Assembly: GCA_949358305.1 (NCBI GenBank)
Contig: OX442319.1
Coordinates: 6,076,001 to 6,140,000, forward strand
From: Strigamia acuminata
Taxonomy: Eukaryota > Arthropoda > Chilopoda > Geophilomorpha > Linotaeniidae
Length of the DNA: 64,000 nucleotides
Direction: 5' to 3'
Below, piece after piece: positions 14,078 to 24,720 of the stretch. Both the position numbers and the translations under genes were made by a program. The notes under the pieces are model-generated. The model was not told the DNA's origin, ran no database searches, and was given only the letters and a program-made list of their open reading frames with translations. Numbering within the stretch: position 1 is the first letter of the stretch; the number at the start of each line of letters is the position of its first letter.

Positions 14078-16545
14078 TTAACTCAATCTTCCCGAAGTCG
14101 GACCTAGCTTGGCCCCTTCGAGAAGAGGGTTGCCATTGCCGATGCAATCTTTCGGGTCCTTGAAATAGACGCAAACCTTTCTCGGTGCTTGACGATGACG
14201 TCTCTGGATCTGGCAGCACATGCCTCTTTCAACATTGCACTCGTTACTCGTCTCACACCGTTCGTCTGAAATATACTGGTTCAAACACCGAGCGCAAAGT
14301 GTTTAGGTCAGTGGTTCCCAACGTGTTTCTGTTCGCGGCACACTTATACTACGTTTGTGAGTGTTTGGACGGACGCCTCGTGGTCAGGGGAAGGCCACAG
14401 GACGCTGGACACAACACACACAATGAATATTCACCGAAATACGACCAAAGACACAGGTTTAGTTATTTGGAATAGCTTTATTGTTGTCTAGGGGTATGAA
14501 TGGTGTCTCAGGTGCATTTCCCAATGCGATGGCTGCAAGGCAGCCATCCCTAACAAGACCGCGTGGTCGGATTGCATATTCGGTTGCATCGTCGTAACGT
14601 TCGTAAGAACGTAGGACGAAGGATTATTCACTACTCGAATAATCCTTGTCATCATTTAATGCTTATTTTAATTAGTGAGACAGCTCGGGGTCGATGCACA
14701 GGTTGGGAACCACTGGTTTAGGTCGTTGAAACTTACTGTATTGCTTCCGTGGAAGGGTTTGTCGGTCGGTGTGACATATTCGAATGATAGCGCCGTCCTT
14801 CTCGGAATCTGAACAAACTAAACCTGGTGCGCAGTCTCCGTCTTGAATACAGGCATCTCCTTGCCTTGCACCGTACATTGGCAGACATGTTCCGGCGTCT
14901 GCAATGACAGAAGCAGCATTGCAGAGTTGGGCAACTACAGTCGAAACCAAACCGCAAACAAAGAAAAATAAAATAATAAAATAAAATAATAAAATAAAAT
15001 AATAATAAAATCAAGCAACACCAAACAAAACATCCATTTTATTAGAAAAATTAAAAAAAAAACAAAAATAATAATAATTTTGAGATTCTGAGTGTTCATA
15101 AATGAAACCACCAGATGGCAATCTCATCCACCAACGTTTCAATTTTTTTTTACTTTCAACAAGAAATGAAACTTGACAAATTACATCTAATCTAATACTT
15201 ACATCCAACCATATCAACACACACAGCTCCAGGACAGCATTTGTCGTTAACCGTGCATCGTTTGCCGAAGCAAGGTCCGTCTTCCGGCGACGCCTCCGTC
15301 TCAGTCAGCAAAGCTTCCAGCAGATCGACTTCACTTTGCTGTTCATCGTTGCTCTAAAATAACCACAATCCATTTAGATTAAGGCAGACCAGACCCAAGG
15401 CCAGATTAATGCTTTGGAGGGCACGTTCAACGGGGAAAGCTCATGAATCAGGAGTAGATTTATAGGTTTTGGCAGTTCACGAAGGAGAAAAGTCCCATGT
15501 GGATGCGAGGCCCCTTTATTCCAAAACAAAAATTTTAGCTCCGACGGTACGCCGTAGGAGCTGCTGAGGATCCTCTGCTTACTGTTGCCAGTGCCGACTG
15601 GCGGTTGCCAGTTGGTCACAAAATTGTGGCCCAAAAAGATGGCTGGCGAGAAGACGTCAAGACCAGAGCTCCATTTCTACCCTGAATCTTTTTAACTGAC
15701 ATCTTTACAGCATTTTTTAGCAAAGAAAATGCATTTGCAGATGGAAAAATGCATTTTATGGGAAATAAATTCATTTTGAGTCGAAAAAATAGCATTTACG
15801 GACAAATAACATGAATTTTTATATGATAAAATGCATTTTGTATGTGTACCGTGTACAAGGAGGGCCTTTGCCCTCCCTACTCCTTTTAATCCGGCTCTAA
15901 CCAGATGTATCAGTGTCTCGAGAAGATACTTTGAAAAATTTTATCAAAATTTACTCAATATTTATCCAAAAAATTGTGAAATTGTGAAATTATAAACTCC
16001 CATTACAAAATTTATCATTAAAATATTTTTCCTTATGTCCTGGTTTGTCCTCCTTATCTCAGAATACTGGTCAGTGGTCATGCTAAGCAGTTACGTCATA
16101 GTTGCTGAATGGAATCGATCCACCAAGAGATCCGCCTTTCCAAATACAAGCGGACTCTTAATGAACTTCCCAACGCGCCATCAGCTTTAATCGTGATGTG
16201 ATTCGGCGTAACTTGAACCTTTTACCCTTTGATACACCGATCAATATCCAACAGTTATTTCCATCCACAAACCCTCTCACGGATCCCAAAACGATCCAAT
16301 CTTTCATTCTTGAATCGTACGTGCCACTAATCGAATCGCACAATGACGTAACACAAAGAAACGAAAGAAAAATTGACAAATTTTACCTCAGCAAAATCTC
16401 TCTGATGTGGTCCGTAGCCCCAGCTGAAGTAGGCGGAGGGATTCTGTCGATTCCTGTGTCGGTAGCCGCCCAAACTGAACGCCGAGCCGAAACAAACGAC
16501 GAAGACGAACAACGAACAACGGCTAAACAACATTTTCCCCGTCAT
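14078..16545 (-). CDS. ITG-like (prohormone-3 type) secreted Cys-rich precursor
   Basis: Four exons in phase: 16545-16387, 15353-15203, 14898-14737 and 14265-14078, 219 residues. Residues 5-25 form a signal peptide (MLFSRCSLFVFVVCFGSAFS; a second Met at residue 5 is an equally good start). A Tyr/Arg/Trp-rich stretch follows, then an acidic spacer. The Cys-rich body has CFGKRC..CC, GTCLPMYG, CAPGLVC and ECNVERGMCC, and a C-terminal block QRRHRQAPRKVC with YFKDPKDCIG. That layout, and the RRHRQAPRKVC..FKDP block in particular, matches my memory of arthropod ITG-like/prohormone-3 precursors, made by neurosecretory cells. I cannot define the mature peptide. The colipase-like Cys spacing makes a Dickkopf/prokineticin-like fold an alternative description. 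A hAT MITE lies in the last intron. Confidence 0.65.
14309..14715. mobile_element. hAT-type MITE, 407 bp, in last intron of the ITG-like gene
   Basis: Ends are CAGTGGTTCCCAACGTG on the left and CAGGTTGGGAACCACTG on the right (inverted, one mismatch plus a base). Both flanks carry the exact 8-bp duplication GTTTAGGT (14301-14308 and 14716-14723). The interior starts with the GCGGCACACTT block common in hAT MITEs. 14368-14496 is also found at about 42062-42187. Confidence 0.85.
15545..15620. repeat. Dispersed repeat fragment (GCTGCTGAGGATC family)
   Basis: Shares GCCGTAGGAGCTGCTGAGG and TTGCCAGTGCCGACTGG with about 35630-35690 and, more distantly, 10739-10820. It lies in intron 1 of the ITG-like gene (15354-16386). 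Confidence 0.7.
15705..15850. repeat. Degenerate AAATGCATTT array
   Basis: Repeated AAAATGCATTT-like units at about 20-26 bp spacing. The same palindromic core recurs at 18785-18960 and 39990-40820. It lies in intron 1 of the ITG-like gene. Confidence 0.7.
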
Positions 16546-16584
16546 CGATTTGGCGAAGTAACGAGCGACTCGACTGCAAACCCC

Positions 16585-16593
16585 TCTATATAT
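16585..16593 (-). promoter_or_regulatory. TATA box of the ITG-like precursor gene
   Basis: ATATATAGA on the minus strand, 40 bp upstream of the first ATG (16545). An initiator-like CAGTCG follows near 16576-16571, about 18 bp downstream. Confidence 0.5.
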
Positions 16594-16742
16594 CTTCTGC
16601 GCTCGTGCGCACGCGCCAAATGCACTTCCCTTTCATTCACCAATTCCCAACGCCAGCACGGAACACGCGCACAAAACTCTGCGTCTCCGCCTCGCTCTCT
16701 GACTCGGCAAAACAAACCTCCCAATGACGCAATGGCGCTCAT

Positions 16743-16750
16743 TGACGTCA
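16743..16750. promoter_or_regulatory. Palindromic CRE (TGACGTCA)
   Basis: A full cAMP-response element about 200 bp upstream of the ITG-like start codon, with a half-site TGACGCAA at about 16724. CREB/ATF sites are common in neuropeptide promoters. Regulation here is inference. Confidence 0.45.
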
Positions 16751-16872
16751 TTGCGCGCGATCGATATTCGGATGAAGAAAAACGCATTTGGGAATCCGCC
16801 AAATCCCCACCGAACACGCGACGACCCATCGATTAAAACATTTTTTATTTTCCTATTTTATTCGCAACGTCT

Positions 16873-19514
16873 TCAATTGCTACAATACCGCTTGATCCAC
16901 GGCAAGTATTCGGTCACTCGCGTGTATATGCCCGGGTAGCCCTTCATGCCGCAACCGTAACCGATGCACACGATGCCGACCAGGTGCCAGGCCGAGGGAG
17001 ACACTTTGAGCACGAGAGGACCGCCCGAATCGCCCTGTAATGATCGAATTACGTGTAAATTCTCGACGTGTAAAGGCGAAGCTTTGGCGTCGTAAAAAGG
17101 ATGCATATTTTTTTCGTTTTTTCGTTTTATTGCCGCTTTAATGGGATCGCCGAGCGCAAGAGCTCCGCCCGTAAATGGCAATTCTTTTAAAAATTCAAGT
17201 GCGAGTGCATTTAGAAGTTGAATTACCAAGCAAGCGTCTCTGGAGCCGTCTTCGACCCCGGCACAAATGAATCGACGGTCTTCGATGCCCTTCTTGAATA
17301 CTTTGTGGTAGTCGGCAACGGTTTTGTAATGTTCTTCGCAGTACGCCGTCTTTTTCACGGGGATTGAGACTTCCTTTAGGTCGGCGCTGAACGGCTGGAG
17401 GAACTTTGAATCTAATGCAACGAGATGAAAGATGATCTGTGGGGCCCGACTCGCAGCCCTTTTTGGGGCCCATTTTGGGGCCCATTTTGGGGCCTATTTT
17501 GAGGCCCATTTTGGGGCCCATTTTGAGGCCCATTTTGGGGCTCTTTTGGAAAAAAATTTTCAAACAAAATTTTTGAATTTTTTTGATTTTGGGGACCCCA
17601 TCTGAGCATGGGGCCCTTCTCGTAACACTTTCTGGGGCCCTTTTTAGGGCCCTTTTTTGGGCCCCTGTTAAAAAATATTTTAATTTTAAAATTTTAATTT
17701 TAAAATTTTAATTTTAATTTTATTTCGGGGCCCACACCTGACCATGGGGCCCTTCTCTTAGCATTTTTGTGGAGCCATTTTTGGGGCCCTTCTCGTGGGC
17801 CTTTTTTAGGCCCGTGTTAAAAAATATTTTTTCAAGTAAAATTTTTAATTTTTTTTTATTTTGGGGCCCACACCTGACCATGGGGCCCTTTTCAAAGTAT
17901 TTTTGTGGAGCCCTTTTTTGGGGCCCTTCTCGTGGGCCTTTTTGGGACACTATTTAAAACATTTTTCACAAAAAAAAAATTTCGGGCCCCTTCGCGCACC
18001 TATTTGGGGCCCTATTTGAAAAAAATAAATTTTTTTTTAAATTTTTAAATTTTATTTTGGGGCCCCTACCGTTTCAAGGGGCACTTTTGCCGCGAGAACC
18101 GCGAGAACCCACGAATGCAGGGCATATTTTACCATATTTAATCGTTCCCCATCCAGTGACGACCGTATTTTTCCCGACTATTTTCGCGTCTTTATTTTTG
18201 TCCGGAAGACACACCGGGGTGAGCCGAGACGGCGTCTTTAAGCGAATGATCGCTATGTCGTCGTCCGAACAATTCACCTTGAATTTTGGATGAACGTGGA
18301 CCGTGCTCGCTTGAATGTCCTCCGGATACTCGTCCTTGGTATCCACGTACAAATTGTGCTCCCCCAAACGCACGTAATAGTTCTTCGGCTTATTCTCATG
18401 TCTGGTAATAATTTATTCATCACGTAACCGCAGTTAATTAAAATTTTAAAAACCAGCACTAATTTACCCATCGAAGCAATGCGCTGCAGTCAGAATGCAG
18501 TTTTTCGATATCAGAGCGCCTCCGCACGTGAATTTTCTGTTTTCGTAAATAGCAGCCTTTAAATATAAGAATAAATAAATATATAAATAAATTTTAGTCC
18601 GTGTATATTGTGTGTATAGTTTACCATCCAAGGCCAACTCAATCGCGGTGCTTGGACACCACCGATGATGGGCTCCGTCTCCATCTTTCCACTTCGTGTC
18701 TTTAGTGACGGGCGAATGCCACAAACTACAATTAGCGATTTATCCTATTTTATAGTGTATTAAAGTGTATTATAGTGTATTATAACCCATAAATGCATTT
18801 TTTCGCGTGGAAATGCAATGTTTACATATAAAAAATATATTTTTACACATGATAATGCATTGTTTTGCGTGAAAATACATTTTCTCGGCTCAAAATGAAT
18901 TTATTTCCCATAAAAATGCATTATAACGCCTGCAAATGCATTTTTCTTGTTGAAAACGTTGTAAAAACAAAAAAAAATTTCTGGGCTAGGGGGCCCTTTT
19001 CGCACCCATTTTTCGGGGCCCTAGTTAAAAAAAATGTCCAAAAAAAAACTTTTTTCTAAGAAAAAACTTTTGTTCTGTAATTAAAGGGCCCCGAGTTCCA
19101 TGAGAGTCCTTCTCCTTAAAGAACTCCTGATTCATGACCTTTCCTTGCCTTAATCCAGCCCCGGATAGTCATCAACAATTCAACATTACCTGTATTTTTG
19201 CTTACGGGTTTCTTGATGGGTTTATAATTCGCACAACATTCTAATTTCCTGCCAGTTGGCGAATGGCAGACCCAATTAGGTTTGTGCACCTCTTTAACTC
19301 CACCGCACTGTTTCGGATGAACGCAATACCCTCGATGTTCTTCAGCCTTCGACGTCTTAAGTTCAAAGTCGTAGAACGTGCACTGAGTCGGCGTGACGCC
19401 TAAACAAATGCATAATCTCTTTAAAAATCCAAATGCCAAACAAACACCGTAATTACCATCCACGTAAACTCGCGCGGCGACAACCAAACACAACAAAACT
19501 GCGATTGCGATCAT
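16873..19514 (-). CDS. CLIP-domain trypsin-like serine protease (secreted)
   Basis: Seven exons in phase: 19514-19457, 19399-19190, 18725-18625, 18556-18468, 18401-18133, 17411-17227 and 17034-16873, about 357 residues. Signal peptide at 1-17 ([17 protein letters not shown]). The CLIP domain (about 24-75) has six cysteines ending in ECC. A linker Cys (VCGIRP) precedes the protease domain. The catalytic domain begins IIGGVQAP and holds TAAHC (His), DDDIAIIRL (Asp) and GDSGGP (Ser). Asp six residues before the Ser predicts trypsin-like specificity. CLIP proteases act as zymogens in haemolymph cascades such as prophenoloxidase or Toll activation. Oddities: the residue before IIGG is Pro (TEP-IIGG) rather than Arg/Lys, and the intron 17035-17226 is open in frame for 64 codons. 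Without splicing it would put an insert just before GDSGG. Confidence 0.85.
17435..18070. repeat. GGGGCCC-rich degenerate repeat in CLIP protease intron
   Basis: Irregular units of GGGGCCCATTTTG, with larger duplicated blocks (TGACCATGGGGCCCTT at about 17737-17752 and 17874-17889, and GGGCCCTTCTCGTGGGCC twice) separated by A/T tracts. A further trace is at about 18990-19095. Confidence 0.85.
18785..18960. repeat. AAATGCATTT array in CLIP protease intron
   Basis: Five to six units with the core AATGCATTT at about 25-bp spacing, between exons 2 and 3 of the CLIP protease. Same family as at 15705 and 39990. Confidence 0.7.
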
Positions 19515-19541
19515 TTTTCAAACCCGCCCGCAAAATTCCCA

Positions 19542-19549
19542 CTTTTATA
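19542..19549 (-). promoter_or_regulatory. TATA box of the CLIP protease gene
   Basis: TATAAAAG on the minus strand, only 28 bp before the ATG at 19514. With the usual 25-31 bp to the start of transcription, the leader would be only a few bases long. Confidence 0.5.
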
Positions 19550-20268
19550 CACATTTGCGTCAATCAGTCGTTAATTGGCGATACAAGGATCGATGAAGGA
19601 AGTTCTAAATGACTCGATTATTCGCCAAATGTCAATATATTGTCCGCGTCGTTGCGTAATAAAATGATGTAAGCATAACGTGTGCCGTTGCCAAGGCGAT
19701 CGGCGGTGTGGAAAGGGCAGGTCCATCTGGCGGGCCATTTAGATGCAAATTGGCGCGGAACCACCGCTGCCTTAAACACTTTAGCCACGCACACCGAATC
19801 GGCGCAACATTTATTGAAAATAAAGCGAAAAAGATCTTCACTAAAGCCCGCTAAATCAACAATAATCGTCGCCAGATGGCACGTCCGCTACGGCGCTCTA
19901 AAAAAACAAAAATCTTCCCGAATAAACAATTTATTCTTCAAATAAACGTTAAATAAATAACAGAAACGGAAATTAAAATTAAAAATGTCCGTGAGCAACT
20001 ACGTCTGACTTTATATCGATTAATGTTTCACGTTTAATTTAATCTACTAATTTGATGGATTACCTCGCAAACATTCTAACAATTAATTGCCCGCATGGGC
20101 TTGCCTCGGATTGCGGTCATTTCGCTTTACAACCGGACATTAACGCCCACTGAGTAAACACATCGATTCTTTTTAGGTTTATTCAGGGTGTATCGACCTT
20201 TTCAGGTTAAATATTAGCACTGGGGTCATTCAAACGCTTCCGTACGTCGTGTTTGTTTGCTATTGTCT

Positions 20269-20373
20269 TTAAAAGTGTCTCGAAGACAACTTAGAAGCTT
20301 TAGCGAGCGCACGATCAATGCTTTTCTCGTCCATACCCCGCATCTGTTGGGCACGATCCGCGAGGCTAAACAC
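20269..20373 (-). CDS. Possible last exon of an unidentified gene
   Basis: After a good acceptor (TATTCCACAG, exon from 20373) an open frame encodes VFSLADRAQQMRGM, then a helical, charged stretch ending KLSSRHF and TAA at 20269. The residue pattern is protein-like. A possible upstream exon at about 20537-20503 (MNHSQARNKKH, donor TG|GTAGGC) does not join in the same phase, so the gene structure is unresolved. I do not recognise the protein. Confidence 0.3.
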   Translation of the reverse strand: MFSLADRAQQMRGMDEKSIDRALAKASKLSSRHF

Positions 20374-23300
20374 CTGTGGAATACTTAATAAGTATTATTA
20401 CTTTAATTCATATTATTAATAGAATTAATTATCCCTTCTGGGAAGTAATGATGATGATACATCATCTTGTCCTCTTGTAACGCCTACCAGTGTTTTTTAT
20501 TTCTGGCCTGCGAGTGATTCATGTTGGGAATACCAAAGGTAAAAATAGAGATCAATAAATAACGTTATTCAATTATTCATGAGTTATATTCTTTAATGTT
20601 TTTGTTTTACGTGTCGTGCGTGTATTGATGTATTTGGTTTTCATTTGCACGTGTTTGAATGCAGATGGTTTTTATCCGGATTAATAAAACATTAAGGTGA
20701 TTAATGATGGTTTAGGATTATTTGTTTCGTTTTGTTCGCGTTGGAAGAAATGGAAATGGAGGTTGGGATTCAGCGCTGTGACCGGCTGCCCCTGCGTGCT
20801 GACCACTCACCTGCAGCGCAATGCACTTGGAACAGTTTTTAGAAAAAAGGATTTCTTGTATTTTAAAAAAAATAAAAATAAAAAAATAAAATAAAATAAA
20901 ATAAAATAAGAACTGTATTTGATATTTTAAAAAAGTTAAAAATTTATTATCCGATTATTTGAATTAACTTAGTTTATATATATTTTGCACGAGGCAACAA
21001 CAGTTTTGGGTGCGTTGACGGCGGTTAATATTTTTATTGATTTTTCAATTTTTGCATACCGGTATTTGTATTTGCTTCTGGTTTCTGCGCGTCACACGCT
21101 GCGACATCTGGTGGATAGTAATTTGTTATTTTGTGTCGGTTTACAGAAAAATTAAAATAAGCAGTTCGGTTTTTTTTTATTGATTCTGCGTCATGTTTTT
21201 TTGTTTTTATTTTACAAACAATTGTAATTGTATTCTTATAATGTGGTTTATCCTCGGGTTTATCCGCTTTTATTTATATATGTATTTTCAATTTTACCAC
21301 CAGAGCGCGTTTATTGATTAAGGAAACGAGGATGGGAACGAGACTGTGAACGAGACTACGAACGAACATGCGCAGTTCGATTACAGGAATGGCGTCGTTC
21401 GATGAGTTGGTTGTCTTGTCCGTTATCCAGCGTTTTGATTTCCTTTCATGTTGTTCTGTTGATTCCGAATTTGTAGGCATTTTATGTGGTTTGTATCTGG
21501 ATAGCTGGGATTGTTTTTCTGAAGTCTCTTGATTTTCTAGTAATTTTAAAATCGAATTTGTTGAATTTGTTTCACGCGCCATGTTGCGTGCCTCCTTTGT
21601 CTCGTCACCGGCATTGAACTGATAACATTGGTACTGTAGGACCTGCACTCTAATACATGTTTGTAGCATTTACAAAATACAAGTATTGATATTGTAAGAC
21701 TGCATTTTGTTATATAAATGTAGCATTTATTCAATGCAACTTTGTGCGGATGCTAGTCACTGTATACGGTCGCCACATTTCTTGCCAAAATAACGGGATT
21801 AATCGTTCCTTAAATTCATAAACATGCAAGTTTCAATGTTAATTTTATCCCAATTCTTTAAAATTATTGAAAATTGTAAAATGGGACAAATTAAACTCAC
21901 CTGCTACAATTGATGGCTTCTTGCCGTTGTCAATGTTCAACTTGTCCTGAATGCACATTTACAAACTGCAGATGCTACTTGGCGTTTTGAAACAGTAAAT
22001 TTTTTCTTTTCTTTGGTTTTCTTAGCTAATAAAATAAAAATTATAATTTAAATGAAATAAAAATTAAATGAAATGAGATAAAACCCCCATAAAGCTACAC
22101 ACTGGGAGAAGTGTAACATAACTTCTACTTAGAATGGAAAATGCAATTTGAAATTTACAAAAACAAGCTCACAGATCTGTGAACAAGCCCCTTAAGCTTA
22201 TTACAACTGCAAAGATATTTGTTATTGACCCATTTACTATGCTTGATTGACCTTTTAATACTATGCTGACCTTTAGTTTGAATAAGAGGTCATTGACAGT
22301 TGAAGAACAATTCAAGATTTATTAAACTTCTCCAGTCATAGACGTGAAAAAAAAAAAACAATTCTCACAAGCATTTATTAATTAATACTAGAAAATAACT
22401 TTGATTAAATTTTATTAATCAACAGATTAATTAATAGATTTATTAATTGCTCTTTATTATGTTATGTCCTATGGGTACAATAACTTCTAAATTGAATTTG
22501 TACATATCAAAACCAAGAGGATAAATCTCATCACCTGGTAAACAAATCTTACAATCATTAATGACACAACAAAATGGTGAAAAAAATTATCAAAATATCA
22601 AGATTTAAACCTTTCGTCGCAGGCCTGTTCCCACACATTCCTTTCTGATCCGCACGAATATTCTTTGACGGTTTGGGTTTTAAGTATCTTACTTGACTTG
22701 ACACGACTGATCTTTCAGGAGATTGGACATCCAGCGGCCGCAATCTTTCTTCGGGTGGGCACTCCTTTGGGTCTGCTGGCCTAGGCGGCGTTGCTGCTGG
22801 GTGCTAAGCGGTCACATCTTCCCCCCGGAAAGAGCAGGGACATAGGGGCCACACACTACACCCAATGGAGCTACACAGACCTGGATATTTGCTGCAGCGA
22901 GTGCTGACTTGTCCAAAGACGACAGCACCAACCACATATAGGATTTGGCAACACGGGGTGAAAGGGGTCAACCTTGCCCAGGCTGGCTGAAAATAAAATT
23001 GATTATTGCTACAAATAATAAAAATAAGTCACCGAGTCTGAACGTAACAGACTCAGAACAGAAAAATTAATAAAAAAAATGAAATTAACATAAACAAATA
23101 ATTTAAAAAAAAAGAAAATAAAGATGGTAAAGGTTTGTCAAACCCACAATTAAAATTAATAAAGAAAAATAACCAGTCGGGACCTGACCTAGATCCATGC
23201 AAGACGGACATGTTTCCGAATTGTCTGGGCCTGGGAGTGGTTGTGCACGGCGCTTCAGTGCGTCTGAGACACTTCTAGGCCTTACGCAAGAAGCAAGTGC

Positions 23301-23539
23301 AGAGAGTAACCTCCACATTGAGCACATGGCCGATAATTGTGGAAGATATGATAAAAATAGTGCGAGAAGCCCTACGGGTGCACCAGTTATTCCCAAACAA
23401 GAATCCAGAAGAAGGGGCAAACGCACAGCGGATGCGGAGAATAAAGCTCGTCCATCTATCCGAGAACGGAAGAGAAAGGCACAAACTCTCGAGTACGCAA
23501 AAACGCTACCCTACCCGTCAATGCTCGATGAAATTGAAC

Positions 23540-23753
23540 TATACTCAAAACCACCACAACGTTGATGTATTTAGCCTGTTTACGCCATGTGTTCTGTTAC
23601 GTGAAAAAGTAGTTCTGTACTTTTGACAATGTTGGTAATCGATCACATGTCTGGACTTATTTCACAAATATGGTGTTATGAGCTACTTTTTGTGCCACTA
23701 CACCAGTGATATGGCTCGAACAATAGATCAACGTTGTGGTGGTTTTGAGTATA
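23540..23753. repeat. Perfect 27-bp inverted repeat
   Basis: 23540-23566 (TATACTCAAAACCACCACAA followed by CGTTGAT) is exactly complementary to 23727-23753. The loop is 160 bp. It could be the ends of a small element or a transcript hairpin; the flanks do not show a clear target duplication. Confidence 0.8.
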
Positions 23754-24171
23754 CCGGTAGTCGTTATGATTTTCTTCATTTCCGTTGCTTCTACCAGCAA
23801 ATCCGTCATTAGTACTACGAATCTTGGCGTCATATTCCTACAAAAGGTGTTTAAATGTGTAAATCTTCTTCTCTTTTCATTTTTGTCGTCTGTCCTGGCA
23901 TCGCCGGCTTCTGCTTTGCTGCTAGAACTAGTTCTCCCGACGACGTCTATTTCAGTTTTGCTGCTACCGGTAGAACTAGTGCCGACACTGAGAGAGCGTT
24001 CTTAGTTCGATTAAATCGGGGAAAAGCAGAGAAGGCGAACCAAAGCCTAACCACCATTTCCTCAGAGTACGACAATGAGAGCGTCGAGAGAGACCTGAAA
24101 CGCGGCCCAAGAGTTGAGATAAAGTTAACCTCGCGGATTAAGAAACCGGCCTACCAGGTTCAAAGGGGCAC

Positions 24172-24720
24172 ACCCACTGAGCTAAAGGGGAAAGGTCCGC
24201 AGAAGAGGGACAAACTCGCCTCAAACGAAGCAATGCAATGAGGGAATGCGAGCCAATAATACCTCATACGGTACCTGTTGATTCTCGACTGCTACAAAAA
24301 AAAACACTTGTTAATAAATAAGTTTACAAAAAAAATCAAATAATTGAACAAAACAAAACAAAAATAAATCCAATAATTGAACAAAACAAAAGAAAACAAA
24401 TAATACAAATGAAGTAATGATAATCTATGCATCGCCTTCGTCTATTGTTTTCAGGTTACCTTTGAAACTACTTTCTCTAAATTATTAATTACTTCTTTTA
24501 GATTTTCAATTTGTTTGTTTTGGTTTTCAATTACTTCGTTTTGGTTTTCAATTATGCTGCGACCCGGGTCTTGCAATTAAACCCACTGAGCTAAAGGGGA
24601 AAGGCCCGCAGAAGAGGGACAACCTCGCTTCAAACGAAGCTGGATGCACGCAATGCACAACGCAATGAGGGAATGCGTCACGAGCCAATACCTCATACCT
24701 CATACTGCTACAAAAAAACC
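24172..24720. repeat. Direct repeat pair of about 140 bp
   Basis: 24172-24310 and 24581-24720 both start ACCCACTGAGCTAAAGGGG, continue through an AGAAGAGGGACAA block and AATGAGGGAATGCG, and end in an A-rich tail. Copy 2 has two short insertions. On the minus strand both contain TAGCTCAGTGGG, a perfect match to a pol III A box, but I see no convincing B box. Confidence 0.75.

Noticed and set aside
16198-16836. Plus-strand 212-codon frame across the ITG-like first exon and promoter
   Set aside because: It overlaps a signal-peptide exon, CRE and TATA box on the other strand, and has no domain.
21274-21669. Minus frame of 131 codons
   Set aside because: Biased, low-complexity composition without homology that I recognise; too weak to call a gene.
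23197-23626. Two overlapping plus frames of 109-122 codons
   Set aside because: No recognisable domain and no splice context; probably eroded mobile-element DNA, listed only as part of the spacer.
24160-24240. tRNA gene on the minus strand
   Set aside because: Only an A-box-like motif is present; no B box or cloverleaf could be formed by eye.
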